A DNA stretch of 43,119 nucleotides, taken from Actinomycetota bacterium. Its GTDB lineage: Bacteria; Actinomycetota; Thermoleophilia; Gaiellales; Gaiellaceae. The position numbers and the translations under genes are program-made. Below the pieces are notes generated by a model, which was not told where the DNA came from, searched no databases, and saw nothing but the letters and a program-made list of their open reading frames with translations. Positions 1-7,987 of the stretch are shown piece after piece; position 1 is the stretch's first letter, and each line of letters opens with the position of its first letter. The stretch covers positions 1 through 43,119 of the forward strand of contig JACDGR010000001.1 of NCBI GenBank assembly GCA_013821525.1, in the 5' to 3' direction.

Positions 1-127
1 TTCCTCATGTCAGCGTCGCGTACTTGTAGGTGCCGTCCGGATAGCGCACGTAGAGGCGATGGTTCGTCAGGTCGACACCCGCGATCGTCGTCATGCCGAC
101 GGGGACTCCCGGCTCCTGCGTGCCGAT
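1..127. repeat. Terminal direct repeat, left copy
   Basis: These 127 bases are identical to the last 127 bases of the window (42993-43119). They cover the 3' end of a tailspike gene and the start of the following microprotein, and both reading frames run through the junction. The length equals a common maximum assembler k-mer, so this is best read as the overlap of a circular (or circularly permuted) contig, not a biological repeat. Confidence 0.93.
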
Positions 128-1303
128 GTCGGAGTCCGTGTACGCGCCGCTCGGCTTCGACGGGATCGGCTTGTACTGCGAGCGGATCGCGTAGTTGACG
201 GTGCCCGAGGACAGGTTCAGGATCGGCTTGATGTACGTCGGCGAGACGCTCGAGTAGCGGGGGTAGCTGATGAAGTCGAAGTTGTTGTTGAGGTTCGTGC
301 CGGTGAACTTCACCATGCCCGTTGCGAACGGGCGCGAGCCGGGTTGCGTGACCTCGATGCTGTCGAGCGTGACGTAGCGGTTGCCGTTACCGGAGAGCCC
401 GACGCCGTCGAAGTGGATCAGGCAGTCCGTCTCGGATGAGTTCTGGTTGTGCGTCCAGTTGCGGAGGTTGACGCTCTTGCACGCCTTGAACGTGAACATC
501 GAGAACGGCGTGCCCGCGTAGGCGGAGCCCTTCTGGTACGTCGAGAGGTCGAGATCCTGGAGGTAGACGCCGGTCACTCCCTCGAAGCGGAACCAATCGC
601 CGAGGGCGGTCTGGTTCTGGTCGGCCTTGCAGCCGAAGAAGTAGAGGTTCCCCATCGGCAACGCACCCGCCTGCCCGCTCGTCGCCCAGAACGCGCCATC
701 CTTGAAGCCCTCCCACGTGCAGTGGTAGAAGCGCAGGTCGTTCGTCGCGTCGGTGCTCGAGCCCATCGCCGGGAACGTCGCGCCGTCGGCGGACTGGACG
801 AGCATCGCGGGCTTGCTGATGTTCGAGCCGCCCGAGTTGTCCCAGCGACACTCTTCCCATGTCGAGTCCCAGACCTCGCACTGGATGTAGAGCGCGACGC
901 CACCCGCATTCGCGAACGTGACGTTCTCGAACTTCGCGGTGTGCACGTAGGCCATCTGCACCAGCGGCGACGTCCACGCCGCGTTATTGCCTTGGATCTG
1001 CATGTCGGACATCTGCGGTGACGCGATGTGCCCGCCGATGCCGCCCGGGCCGTTCACGCCACCGGCGGTACCGATCATGCTGAGCGCGGTGATGTCGGAC
1101 TGGCGAATCAGGATCGTCGTCTGCTTACCGGCACCCTGCAGCGTGACCTTCGACGGGATCTGGATCGTGCTCGTGACCAGGTACGTGCCGGTTGGGAGCA
1201 GCACGACGCCACCCGCGCCGCCGGTGTCGACGACGATCTTGTCGATCGCTGCCTGGATCGCGGTGCTCGTAAACGCGGTGACCGTCTCGACGCCGCCACT
1301 CAT
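5..1303 (-). CDS. Tailspike protein, pectate-lyase-like beta-helix (second spike)
   Basis: A 432-residue protein predicted to be a virion spike that binds or cleaves a host surface polysaccharide. The N-terminal part (residues about 13-60) has the pectate-lyase-3 pattern: AIQAAIDKIV, then GGVVLLPTGTYLV and SKVTLQGAG, the usual opening of a right-handed parallel beta-helix. The rest is rich in N, G, T and V ladders that fit beta-helix coils. The catalytic residues cannot be named by eye. ATG start; it overlaps the stop of the microprotein gene before it (ATGA), and its own stop overlaps the ATG of the next microprotein (same sequence as 42998-43000). It lacks the GDGVTDD motif seen in its neighbour at 1371-2639. 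The two spikes are related in fold but have diverged strongly, suggesting two substrates. Confidence 0.85.
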   Translation of the reverse strand: MSGGVETVTAFTSTAIQAAIDKIVVDTGGAGGVVLLPTGTYLVTSTIQIPSKVTLQGAGKQTTILIRQSDITALSMIGTAGGVNGPGGIGGHIASPQMSDMQIQGNNAAWTSPLVQMAYVHTAKFENVTFANAGGVALYIQCEVWDSTWEECRWDNSGGSNISKPAMLVQSADGATFPAMGSSTDATNDLRFYHCTWEGFKDGAFWATSGQAGALPMGNLYFFGCKADQNQTALGDWFRFEGVTGVYLQDLDLSTYQKGSAYAGTPFSMFTFKACKSVNLRNWTHNQNSSETDCLIHFDGVGLSGNGNRYVTLDSIEVTQPGSRPFATGMVKFTGTNLNNNFDFISYPRYSSVSPTYIKPILNLSSGTVNYAIRSQYKPIPSKPSGAYTDSDIGTQEPGVPVGMTTIAGVDLTNHRLYVRYPDGTYKYATLT

Positions 1304-1374
1304 ACGGACGGCCCCTTCGTCGAGAAGCGGCGGACGGGGATCGGCGCGACGATGATCAGGAAGAAGTTCTTCAC
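1300..1374 (-). CDS. Tail-operon microprotein A (IPV/TKGP family)
   Basis: A 24-residue reading frame that exactly fills the gap between the two spike genes. Its GTG start shares four bases with the stop of the upstream spike (GTGA), and its TGA stop overlaps the ATG of the next spike (ATGA). The peptide starts with a hydrophobic stretch (KNFFLIIVAP) and ends with IPVRRFSTKGPSV. A second gene at 42914-43000 encodes a similar peptide (FF, IPV, TKGP in the same order) in the same kind of slot, which argues that both are translated and selected. Function is unknown: a small virion or assembly peptide, or a translational coupler, are possible. No strong ribosome site is visible, so expression probably depends on coupling. 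Confidence 0.6.
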   Translation of the reverse strand: MKNFFLIIVAPIPVRRFSTKGPSV

Positions 1375-2639
1375 GAGACGGTGACCGACTTCCACGTCGA
1401 ACCGACGCGGACCCAGATCTTCGACGCGGTCGTGTCGACGACGATCGCGCCCGACGCGACGCCCTCGGGGAAGTCCGCGTCGACCGGCGTGCCCGCCTTT
1501 ACCATCGTGCAGAGGCCACCCTCGAAGTGCGTGAACATCGGCTGGTTCGACCAGCTCTTCGCAACGCTGTCCTGGACGAGTATCTCCATGAAGTCGCCGA
1601 GCACGCCAAGGAACGGACTGCCGGTCACGAACGGATCGCAGGTACCGGAGACGGCGTTGATACGGAGCGTGTTGCGCCCCGCGGTGTTCAGCACGTTGAC
1701 GCCCGACCCGCCCGCCGTGAAGTTGTTCATGAAGACACCGTTGACGGTGGCGTACGTGCAGTGGTACGTGGCGTCGCCGATCTGGATGCCGCACTCGCCA
1801 CTCACGTTGTTGCCATAGATCGTGCCGCCCGACCAGGCGCTCCCCGAGGTCAGCAGCAGGTTCGCCCTGAACGCACCCTCAGCGACGCAGTTCGAGTAGA
1901 ACGTCTGGTTCGCTGCGAACGGGTAGAAGCCGTAATGGACGCGACCCCAGACGTGGACGTTCGTAAACAACTCGCCCGCCGCGCCACCACCGCCGAGGTT
2001 GGAGCCCTTGAGGTAGACGCCGTACGCGGTCGTTCCACCGGAGGTGATCAAGGAGTCGAGCGTCTGGACGACCCCGTTGACGAAGATCGAGTCGTGCGGG
2101 CCAGACCAGTAGAGGCCGCAGCCGGATCGGAACTCGCGGATCTTGAAGTTCGACCAGTACGCCTCCATGTCGTTCCCGCCGACGCCCCACTCCGACCACG
2201 CGCCACCCGACGCGCCGTTCACGAACTCGACGTTGTTGACGCGGTAGCAGTAGCCGTAGACGCGGAACGTCCAACCGCTCGTGTTGCCGGCCTTGTTGCC
2301 GTCGAGGGTCAGGTCGCAGATCGTGAAGTGGCTGATGCCGTTCGTCGTGATCGTGCCGGTCAGGTCGGCAAAACCGACACTGGTCAGCAGATCAGCGTTC
2401 GTGCCCGACTTCAACTTGATCGTCGTCGTCGCGACGCCCGAGCCGCAAAGCGTGACCTTCGACCCGATCACGAGCGTCGAACAGAGGTACGTACCGGGTG
2501 GCAGCAGCACGATCCCGCCACTGATGGCGGCAGCGTCGAGCGCGGCCTGGATCGCGGCCGTGTCGTCCGTCACGCCGTCGCCGGTGCCCGTGTACCGAGC
2601 GACACCAGCGAGCGACGCGACCTCGATCGCTCCCGCCAT
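1371..2639 (-). CDS. Tailspike protein, pectate-lyase-like beta-helix (first spike)
   Basis: A 422-residue protein starting at the ATG that overlaps the TAA of the SGNH protein (TAATG). Residues about 15-55 carry the classic pectate-lyase-3 / tailspike opening: YTGTGDGVTDDTAAIQAAL followed by GGIVLLPPGTYL and GSKVTLCGSG. The middle is rich in repeated N-G-V-x-x-N-x-x-F steps expected of beta-helix coils. The C terminus (about 390-422) looks like a small trimerisation or end domain: VDTTASKIWVRVGSTWKSV resembles the common phage-spike tail domain. Predicted role: receptor binding and/or depolymerisation of capsule or wall polysaccharide. The active site cannot be assigned from sequence alone. 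It is the middle of three consecutive spike-type genes. Confidence 0.87.
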   Translation of the reverse strand: MAGAIEVASLAGVARYTGTGDGVTDDTAAIQAALDAAAISGGIVLLPPGTYLCSTLVIGSKVTLCGSGVATTTIKLKSGTNADLLTSVGFADLTGTITTNGISHFTICDLTLDGNKAGNTSGWTFRVYGYCYRVNNVEFVNGASGGAWSEWGVGGNDMEAYWSNFKIREFRSGCGLYWSGPHDSIFVNGVVQTLDSLITSGGTTAYGVYLKGSNLGGGGAAGELFTNVHVWGRVHYGFYPFAANQTFYSNCVAEGAFRANLLLTSGSAWSGGTIYGNNVSGECGIQIGDATYHCTYATVNGVFMNNFTAGGSGVNVLNTAGRNTLRINAVSGTCDPFVTGSPFLGVLGDFMEILVQDSVAKSWSNQPMFTHFEGGLCTMVKAGTPVDADFPEGVASGAIVVDTTASKIWVRVGSTWKSVTVS

Positions 2640-4390
2640 TAGACGAACATTCCCGGGAGGCAGGCGGTCGCCATCCTGATGTGACCCGTGTAAGACGGGT
2701 GTAGGCCGTCGATCGTGTACGGGCCGATAGTGGTGTCGGCCTTCCAGAGGCCCGAGTCGCGACTCGTCTCTACGGCGTCCGCCGCCTCGATCACGAGGTC
2801 GCAGAGGCCGCTGGCACCCGCACGGATCCACGCGTTTGCGGCTTTCCGTACCAGCCCCGCTCCGGCCGCGAGCGTCTCCGTCTGGTTGGCGACGGTCGTC
2901 CAGCCGTCCGAACTCGTCGTGCGTGGCGTGATCGTCGACATCGCGACCTTCAAGCCTCTCTGCTTCGCCCATCCGCAGATCGTGGCTGTGTCGGCCTGCC
3001 ACTGTGCGAGCGTGCGACCACCGTAGATGTCGTTTGTGCCGTACGCGTAGAGCAGCCACTTTCCGATACCGAACAGGCCCCGGCGCTGAACACCGTTCGT
3101 GTTCGCGGCGAACTGCTGAGCCGACTCACCACTCTTCGACATCGGCAGCACCGGGTGCGTCGGCTCGAGCGCGATCGTCGCGTACGACTCGAGCGTCCGA
3201 AAGTAGTTCCCCGTGCCAGACAGGATCGAATCTCCGAGCATGACGATAGACGACGGAGCGTTTGACGTGTAGTCAGCAGTAACGGCGGTCGGCACGGGGA
3301 TCACGACGGAACCACCAGAGTTCGTGTTCGCAAACGCGACTCCGCTCGCGTGGGCAATCGTGAGTGGTGCGGTGAGGTAGACCGTGTAGGGATTCGCGAC
3401 GCCCACGATCGTGCGAGCCGTTACCGTTTCAACGTTTCCAGCGGTGTCCAGCGTGAACGTCTGACCACGTAGGGGAGTCGCCGCGTTGACGACCTGCAGC
3501 GTGGTGTCACCGATGTTGGTGGCGGCAGCGAGCGTCGTAGATCCCGATACGGCTGCAACTCCGAACGTACCCGAGTAGATATCGAACGTCGAGAGGTTCG
3601 ACGATGCGGTCGCACCCTGGTCGCTCGAGATCTCGCGATTCGTCCAAACGCCCTGACCGACAACACTGCCAGCAGCGGTGTGGTTCGCGACGAGTACGGC
3701 GCGCAGCGTCGCCGTGTACGGGCTCGACGCTGTCGTCATCCTGATGATCTCTACAACCTCTGTGCCGGAACCGCCGATGCGCATTCGCAGCGGCGAGGGA
3801 CGGTCGACGGGGAGATCGGTTAGCGTGATCGACGAAGCGCCGAGCGTGACGTCGGCTGCTAGCGTGGTGTACCCGCTCGTTGGCACGAGGTTCGTCGAGT
3901 TGTTCGGCGCGAGGATCCGCGTGCGCGCGTAGTACGTCGCGCCTGCTGGTACGTCGGCAGCCACCGGGTCGCTGGTCAGCAGACCGTACCGGTCGAGTCG
4001 CCCGAACCGGTTGCCGCCGAACGTGACGGGATAGATCGTGCCCGACGGGTACTCCAGTGCCGCCTCTATAAGGACTTCGTTGTCGGGGAGAATGTCGGTG
4101 TTCGCGCCCGCCCCGTAGATGAACCGGACGCCGCTCATCGAACCGTACGCCGTGAGCGGCATCCGCCCGGCAAGGATGTTGTTGGGTGTCGCGATTCCCA
4201 GGGCGGAGCGTGCTGGCGCGGCGACTACTAGACGACCCTCGGTGACTCCGAGATCGCTCAGTACGGCCTGGCCGTTGACGAGAAGCTGGCCGCTGGTCGA
4301 CTGGAGAACCGTCTGGTTCGGCGTGTTTCCTAGGAAGATCGGCCCGCCAACGCCGACAGATCCAGAGAACTGTTCGTCCGCTTGTGCCAT
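2639..4390 (-). CDS. Tail protein with C-terminal SGNH/GDSL esterase domain
   Basis: A 583-residue virion protein. Residues 1-370 are G/T/V-rich with a structural N terminus (NQTVLQSTSGQLLVNGQAVL, typical of tail-fibre attachment parts). Residues about 380-583 form an SGNH hydrolase: block I VMLGDSILSG (Ser388), block III AYGTNDI (Asn453) and block V DGLHPSYTGH (Asp561, His564). The catalytic Ser-Asp-His set is complete. Such domains in phage tails usually remove acetyl or similar esters from surface glycans; the substrate here is unknown. The ATG overlaps the stop of the adaptor gene (TAATG). Its place before two beta-helix spikes suggests a combined deacetylase plus depolymerase surface-attack kit. 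Confidence 0.85.
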   Translation of the reverse strand: MAQADEQFSGSVGVGGPIFLGNTPNQTVLQSTSGQLLVNGQAVLSDLGVTEGRLVVAAPARSALGIATPNNILAGRMPLTAYGSMSGVRFIYGAGANTDILPDNEVLIEAALEYPSGTIYPVTFGGNRFGRLDRYGLLTSDPVAADVPAGATYYARTRILAPNNSTNLVPTSGYTTLAADVTLGASSITLTDLPVDRPSPLRMRIGGSGTEVVEIIRMTTASSPYTATLRAVLVANHTAAGSVVGQGVWTNREISSDQGATASSNLSTFDIYSGTFGVAAVSGSTTLAAATNIGDTTLQVVNAATPLRGQTFTLDTAGNVETVTARTIVGVANPYTVYLTAPLTIAHASGVAFANTNSGGSVVIPVPTAVTADYTSNAPSSIVMLGDSILSGTGNYFRTLESYATIALEPTHPVLPMSKSGESAQQFAANTNGVQRRGLFGIGKWLLYAYGTNDIYGGRTLAQWQADTATICGWAKQRGLKVAMSTITPRTTSSDGWTTVANQTETLAAGAGLVRKAANAWIRAGASGLCDLVIEAADAVETSRDSGLWKADTTIGPYTIDGLHPSYTGHIRMATACLPGMFV

Positions 4391-5082
4391 TACCAGTTCC
4401 ACCTGACGTCGGTCGAGTTGTCGTTCGGGATCCACACTCCACGGCCTCGACGTACACGCTTCACGCTCCCACCAGCCCGGTTCTGACGAGCCATCGCCGC
4501 CATCGACCGGGTCTGCGACTCGGCTGCGAGGCCACTCGCGAGCGGCGACTTCGACAGGAGCGCAGCGCGGTACGCCGCCTGGTAGACGACTGCGGCGTGA
4601 TCTTCGGGGCGCAGCAGGGCGGGCGTGTCCGAGTCTGTCGCCATCAGCGCGGGGCGGTACTCGTACGCGATCTGCAACGTGTCGCCCAGCATCGGCGCCG
4701 GGTAGAGCAGCAGCTGCGAGAGACCGTTGAACGCGTACGCCCGCACCACACCCGAGATCGAGTTGCGACGCAACCAGTAGATCTGCTGTGGCGAGACTTC
4801 CTCGAGTGGTGTCGTCTGGTTCGCCGTCGTGCCGCCCCACGCGTAGATCAGCATCTGCACGCGCACGAAGTCCGTGAGGGAGAACGGGGTGGCGGTCAGG
4901 TCGTAATCACCCTGGCCGTCGACGAGAGTCGTGACGGTGCTCGTCTTGATCGGCGTGCCGGTGCGCTGCACGAGCTCGATGTACGCCTCGTTCAGGAACC
5001 GCTTGACACGGCCACGCTCCTCGAGGCTCGACTGGTCGGCGAGGTCGAGCGCTTCGTCCTGCAGTTCGAGGAACGTCGTCAC
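4390..5082 (-). CDS. Head-tail adaptor protein (connector ring)
   Basis: A 230-residue protein starting at a GTG that shares GTGA with the gene before it; the longer upstream reading in the same frame would overlap the zinc protein and is not needed. The start TFLELQDEALDLAD followed by RVKRFLNEAYIELVQRTG, then a beta region, then a closing helix (DHAAVVYQAAYRAAL), matches podoviral adaptor proteins (T7 gp11 / P22 gp4-like fold class). It would bind the portal ring and the tail nozzle. The C terminus has a basic stretch (GGSVKRVRRGRG). The protein at 39198-39995 shows the same order of motifs (TFxDL, RVKxxxNxA, DYxL, TDF), so the two look like distant paralogues. Confidence 0.72.
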   Translation of the reverse strand: MTTFLELQDEALDLADQSSLEERGRVKRFLNEAYIELVQRTGTPIKTSTVTTLVDGQGDYDLTATPFSLTDFVRVQMLIYAWGGTTANQTTPLEEVSPQQIYWLRRNSISGVVRAYAFNGLSQLLLYPAPMLGDTLQIAYEYRPALMATDSDTPALLRPEDHAAVVYQAAYRAALLSKSPLASGLAAESQTRSMAAMARQNRAGGSVKRVRRGRGVWIPNDNSTDVRWNW

Positions 5083-5426
5083 AGGCCCGACACCAGCAGG
5101 TTGAACGCGGGGGTGGAAACTTCGATCTGGCAGAACGGACAGCAACCCTGCGAGATCAGCCGGCGCGCACCGTCAGCGATCGGCGAGGAGAATAGGTTCG
5201 GGCATTCCGCTTCCCAGACTTTGAGGTTCGCGATCGAACACCACGACGGGAACGGCGTCGCGCACGACGGGCACGCGAGACCCGCAGCCATCCTGGATGC
5301 GTAGTCGTGCTGCTCGGTGACGGTGCCGCCGATGTAGACGCCGAGGTCGCGCGATTCGACGCGGCCACGCTGGTAGCCGTACATCTCCTCGTAACTCATC
5401 GGCGGGTGCTCGCGCCAGTCACTCAT
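5079..5426 (-). CDS. Small cysteine-rich (zinc-ribbon-like) protein
   Basis: A 115-residue protein beginning MSDWREHPPMSYEEMYGYQ, with ATGA overlap to the glycosyltransferase stop and GTGA overlap to the adaptor start. It carries seven cysteines in two groups: C52-x2-C55 with C63 and C75 (ACPSCATPFPSWC), and C95 C96 x2 C99 (GCCPFCQIE). The two CxxC pairs suggest one zinc site built from both groups. It sits between the glycosyltransferase and the adaptor in the head-to-tail module. It may be a virion assembly factor or a partner of the glycosyltransferase; the function is not known. Confidence 0.75.
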   Translation of the reverse strand: MSDWREHPPMSYEEMYGYQRGRVESRDLGVYIGGTVTEQHDYASRMAAGLACPSCATPFPSWCSIANLKVWEAECPNLFSSPIADGARRLISQGCCPFCQIEVSTPAFNLLVSGL

Positions 5427-7192
5427 GCTGCCACCGCCTGACGCACCGGCAACGGCCGGATCGGGTACGGATCCACACCGCACGTCGCGAGGTACACATT
5501 CCGCATCCGCACCGCGAGCCGCTCCGTCAACACGTAGCGGCGCGCGTTCGCGATCATCTCGTGCGTCGCCTGCGGATCCGCCAAAGCGAACTGCAAGTGG
5601 TCGCGAAACTGGAGTTGCGTCTTCGCGAGCAAACCAGTGTCGCCGCTTCGGATCGTCGCGTACGCCGGCTGCGCAGAAGCAATCGTCAACGCTCCCCCCA
5701 TCGTGTAGTCCAGCCACTTCAAATCACTCTTGCCGTCATTCATCCTGGAGGCGTGCAGCGGCGCGAGACCAACGTCGAGAATCGAGACCAGATCCCGGTA
5801 GTGCTGCAGCGAACGCGTATACGGGAAGTGCCGGTACGCGAAGTCGAAACCGGGATCCATGCCGATGCAGCACACCATCACGCCGGGCTGCTCGGACGCC
5901 CAACGCAACGCGGGCTCCACCAGGTACACGTCCGGCGTGTGCTGCGCAGCAGCCGCCCACCCAACCCGGATGATCCCATCGTCGATCCGCAGCGGTGCTT
6001 CCCAATCGGCCGGGTCGACCATGTTCGGGATCACGACGACGTTCGGGTTCACCTTCGCGTACTGGTACGCGAGTGGCGGCGTCGCACAGATGATCGAGTC
6101 CGCGTCCCGCACGACGCGTCGGTGCGCCGGCTGGTTCTCCACCCACGAATCAGCGATCGCGTGCGCGCCACACTTCCGCAACCACCCAACGAGCGACGGC
6201 GACAGGTAGTCGTCGTCGACGTCCACGATCACCCGCTTTCCCTGGTCGCGCAGCAGCGGCACGAGCAACCTCTCGGCTTTCACGCCGGGGTGCAGCATGA
6301 TCGTCGCGGGCGTCTTGTCGACGTTCCGCGAATCCAACACGTTGTGATGCACGGCACCCGGCAGGTACCGCGCCGGCAGGATCCCGCGCAGGTACGCCTG
6401 TGCTTCCGATGCGCTGACCTGGAACGTCGCGGCGAGCGGCACACGCCCCGCCGGATCCGCCTCGGTGTCGTCGGCGAACAGTTCGCTGTACACGCTCTCG
6501 CGGATCGCCCAACGGATCGGCCCATAGTTCCCACCATCCGCCTCGACAGCCGCCTCGATGCGGTTCGACAACGAATCGTGCCGCGCCCGGTACAGGTACA
6601 CCGCGCTCTTGACGGGGACGTAACGTGCACCCATCGCGAGCGCCTTGAAGTGCCACGCCCAATCCTCCAACAGCAGATCGGGCTGCGGTACCGCGCGCAG
6701 CGTCGACGTCTTCGCGAGGAAACACCCCGGCAGATGGTTGATGTCCTGCAAGTTCCAGAACGCGGGTGGTTCCGCTTCGAGAACGATCTCGTTCGCGAGG
6801 TCGTCCCCCGGCGCAATCACCTGATCGTCGAGACCAGCCGCGTCGAGCGCCGCCTTCACGCGAGGCCACTCGTCCGACTGGCGAGCCTCGCGTAGCCGGT
6901 TCTGGCTGTAGATGTCGTAGTCCGCCAGCGTCGGGTACGCAACGTCTGCGGTACCGATCGCCTCCGCGAGGTGACGCAGGCACGTCGGGGTCAACGCGTC
7001 GTCGGCACCCATGATGAAGACGTACTCCGTCTCGATCGCCTCGAACGCGTCGTTCAACTGCTGCGTCATCTCGGCCTTCGAGTCGTTCGGGCAGATGACG
7101 TACGGGATGCCCTCAGGGAGACTCGCGAGGGCGATCTCGAGCCAGTTCGCGTTCCGCTTATCCCACGGGATCACGACGGTCAGGTTCTTCAC
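5423..7192 (-). CDS. Two-domain glycosyltransferase (GT-A plus GT-B fusion) inside the head module
   Basis: A 589-residue protein with a GTG start overlapping the upstream stop (GTGA). The N-terminal half (about 1-250) is a GT2-like GT-A domain: VVIPWDKRN at the start, EYVFIMGADDALTP with a metal/nucleotide-binding DD at residues 64-65, LPGCFLAKTSTL, and LLEDWAWHFKALAMGARY, which resembles the GT2 acceptor-base segment (ED followed by Arg/Lys-rich helix). The C-terminal half (about 260-580) is a GT4-like GT-B domain: VIPNMVDPADW, then IRVGWAAAAQHTPD, a long helix, SILDVGLAPL and KSDLKWLDYTMGGALTIAS, the usual donor-site end. It lies between capsid-side and adaptor genes with 4-base overlaps on both sides, so it is late-expressed. 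Virion glycosylation is the simplest inference; DNA or host-surface glycosylation are alternatives. Confidence 0.85.
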   Translation of the reverse strand: MKNLTVVIPWDKRNANWLEIALASLPEGIPYVICPNDSKAEMTQQLNDAFEAIETEYVFIMGADDALTPTCLRHLAEAIGTADVAYPTLADYDIYSQNRLREARQSDEWPRVKAALDAAGLDDQVIAPGDDLANEIVLEAEPPAFWNLQDINHLPGCFLAKTSTLRAVPQPDLLLEDWAWHFKALAMGARYVPVKSAVYLYRARHDSLSNRIEAAVEADGGNYGPIRWAIRESVYSELFADDTEADPAGRVPLAATFQVSASEAQAYLRGILPARYLPGAVHHNVLDSRNVDKTPATIMLHPGVKAERLLVPLLRDQGKRVIVDVDDDYLSPSLVGWLRKCGAHAIADSWVENQPAHRRVVRDADSIICATPPLAYQYAKVNPNVVVIPNMVDPADWEAPLRIDDGIIRVGWAAAAQHTPDVYLVEPALRWASEQPGVMVCCIGMDPGFDFAYRHFPYTRSLQHYRDLVSILDVGLAPLHASRMNDGKSDLKWLDYTMGGALTIASAQPAYATIRSGDTGLLAKTQLQFRDHLQFALADPQATHEMIANARRYVLTERLAVRMRNVYLATCGVDPYPIRPLPVRQAVAA

Positions 7193-7893
7193 AGGATGCG
7201 TTCCAGCCCAGCCTGGTCGACGTCCGCCTCGAGCTTCGCCTCAGCCAACTCGAGCAGCGCCTTCAACACACCCTCACGGTTCTTCGTCGCCGCCTCGTAC
7301 GCGTACACGCCGACCGCGTCGAGACCAAGATCGCGCACCATCGCGGGGATCTTCAGCGAAGCGCCCTGACCGATCTTGTCGTACGACGGCCACGGCGACG
7401 GCAGCGACTCCGCGACGACTTCCATGTACTCGAGGCCGTTCAGCCCGTTCGTGTCGAGCACACGCTCGGCATACGCGCGACTCTCGACGTCCGCGAGCCA
7501 CGCGAGTTCGAAGATACCGAAGTGCACCGTCGGGTCGTACGCCGACGTCATCCCGATCAGGTTCTGCGTGCCACCCGGCCCCGGCTGGAACATGCCCTGC
7601 GGCGTCATCGACGGGAGCGCGCCCATGATCGAGTGCGACTCGTGCTTCGCGTCGTTCGCACGCCACGCTGCCTGCGGGAAGAAATGCCGCGTCGCGACCG
7701 CCCGATCGTACTCTGGCGTGAGGCTGTGCTGCATCAAGTTCTTGAACTCGACGACGATCGCGGGAGCCGTCTCAACCTCGCGGCTATACCCGTCGTCGCC
7801 ACGCAGCAACTCGCGACGCGCGTTACGGACGTTGAAGACGAAGTGATCGCTCTTCGACACGTACCGCTTCGACTGATTCGGGTGGATACTCAT
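7189..7893 (-). CDS. Conserved-looking late protein of unknown function, next to capsid gene
   Basis: A 234-residue protein, start chosen at the ATG of MSIHPNQSKRYVSKS; an in-frame extension upstream is Pro/Arg-rich and would run into the capsid gene. A GAGAGG ribosome site lies about 11 bases upstream. It has an ordered, soluble composition: FVFNVRNARRELLRG, an Asp/Glu-rich C terminus (ELAEAKLEADVDQAGL), no membrane segment and no motif I recognise. Being directly behind the major capsid gene and translationally coupled to the glycosyltransferase, it may be a minor head component or head-completion protein. I do not recognise the family. Confidence 0.7.
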   Translation of the reverse strand: MSIHPNQSKRYVSKSDHFVFNVRNARRELLRGDDGYSREVETAPAIVVEFKNLMQHSLTPEYDRAVATRHFFPQAAWRANDAKHESHSIMGALPSMTPQGMFQPGPGGTQNLIGMTSAYDPTVHFGIFELAWLADVESRAYAERVLDTNGLNGLEYMEVVAESLPSPWPSYDKIGQGASLKIPAMVRDLGLDAVGVYAYEAATKNREGVLKALLELAEAKLEADVDQAGLERIL

Positions 7894-7941
7894 ATGGGGT
7901 TTGGCCTCTCGATCGTTGGTGAGATGTGCCGAGCCGACGCG

Positions 7942-7955
7942 CCCCAGGGTTGGGG
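7942..7955. terminator. Hairpin behind the capsid gene
   Basis: The 14 bases form a perfect 5-bp stem with a 4-base loop (CCCCA-GGGT-TGGGG read on the plus strand). It lies 33 bases after the capsid stop in the only sizeable gap (about 94 bases) on this side of the capsid gene. There is no U tract, so it could be a partial terminator or an mRNA-end stabiliser that raises capsid expression relative to later genes. Confidence 0.35.
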
Positions 7956-7987
7956 TAGAGGAGGGACGCGCCGGCCCAGGTGCGGGT

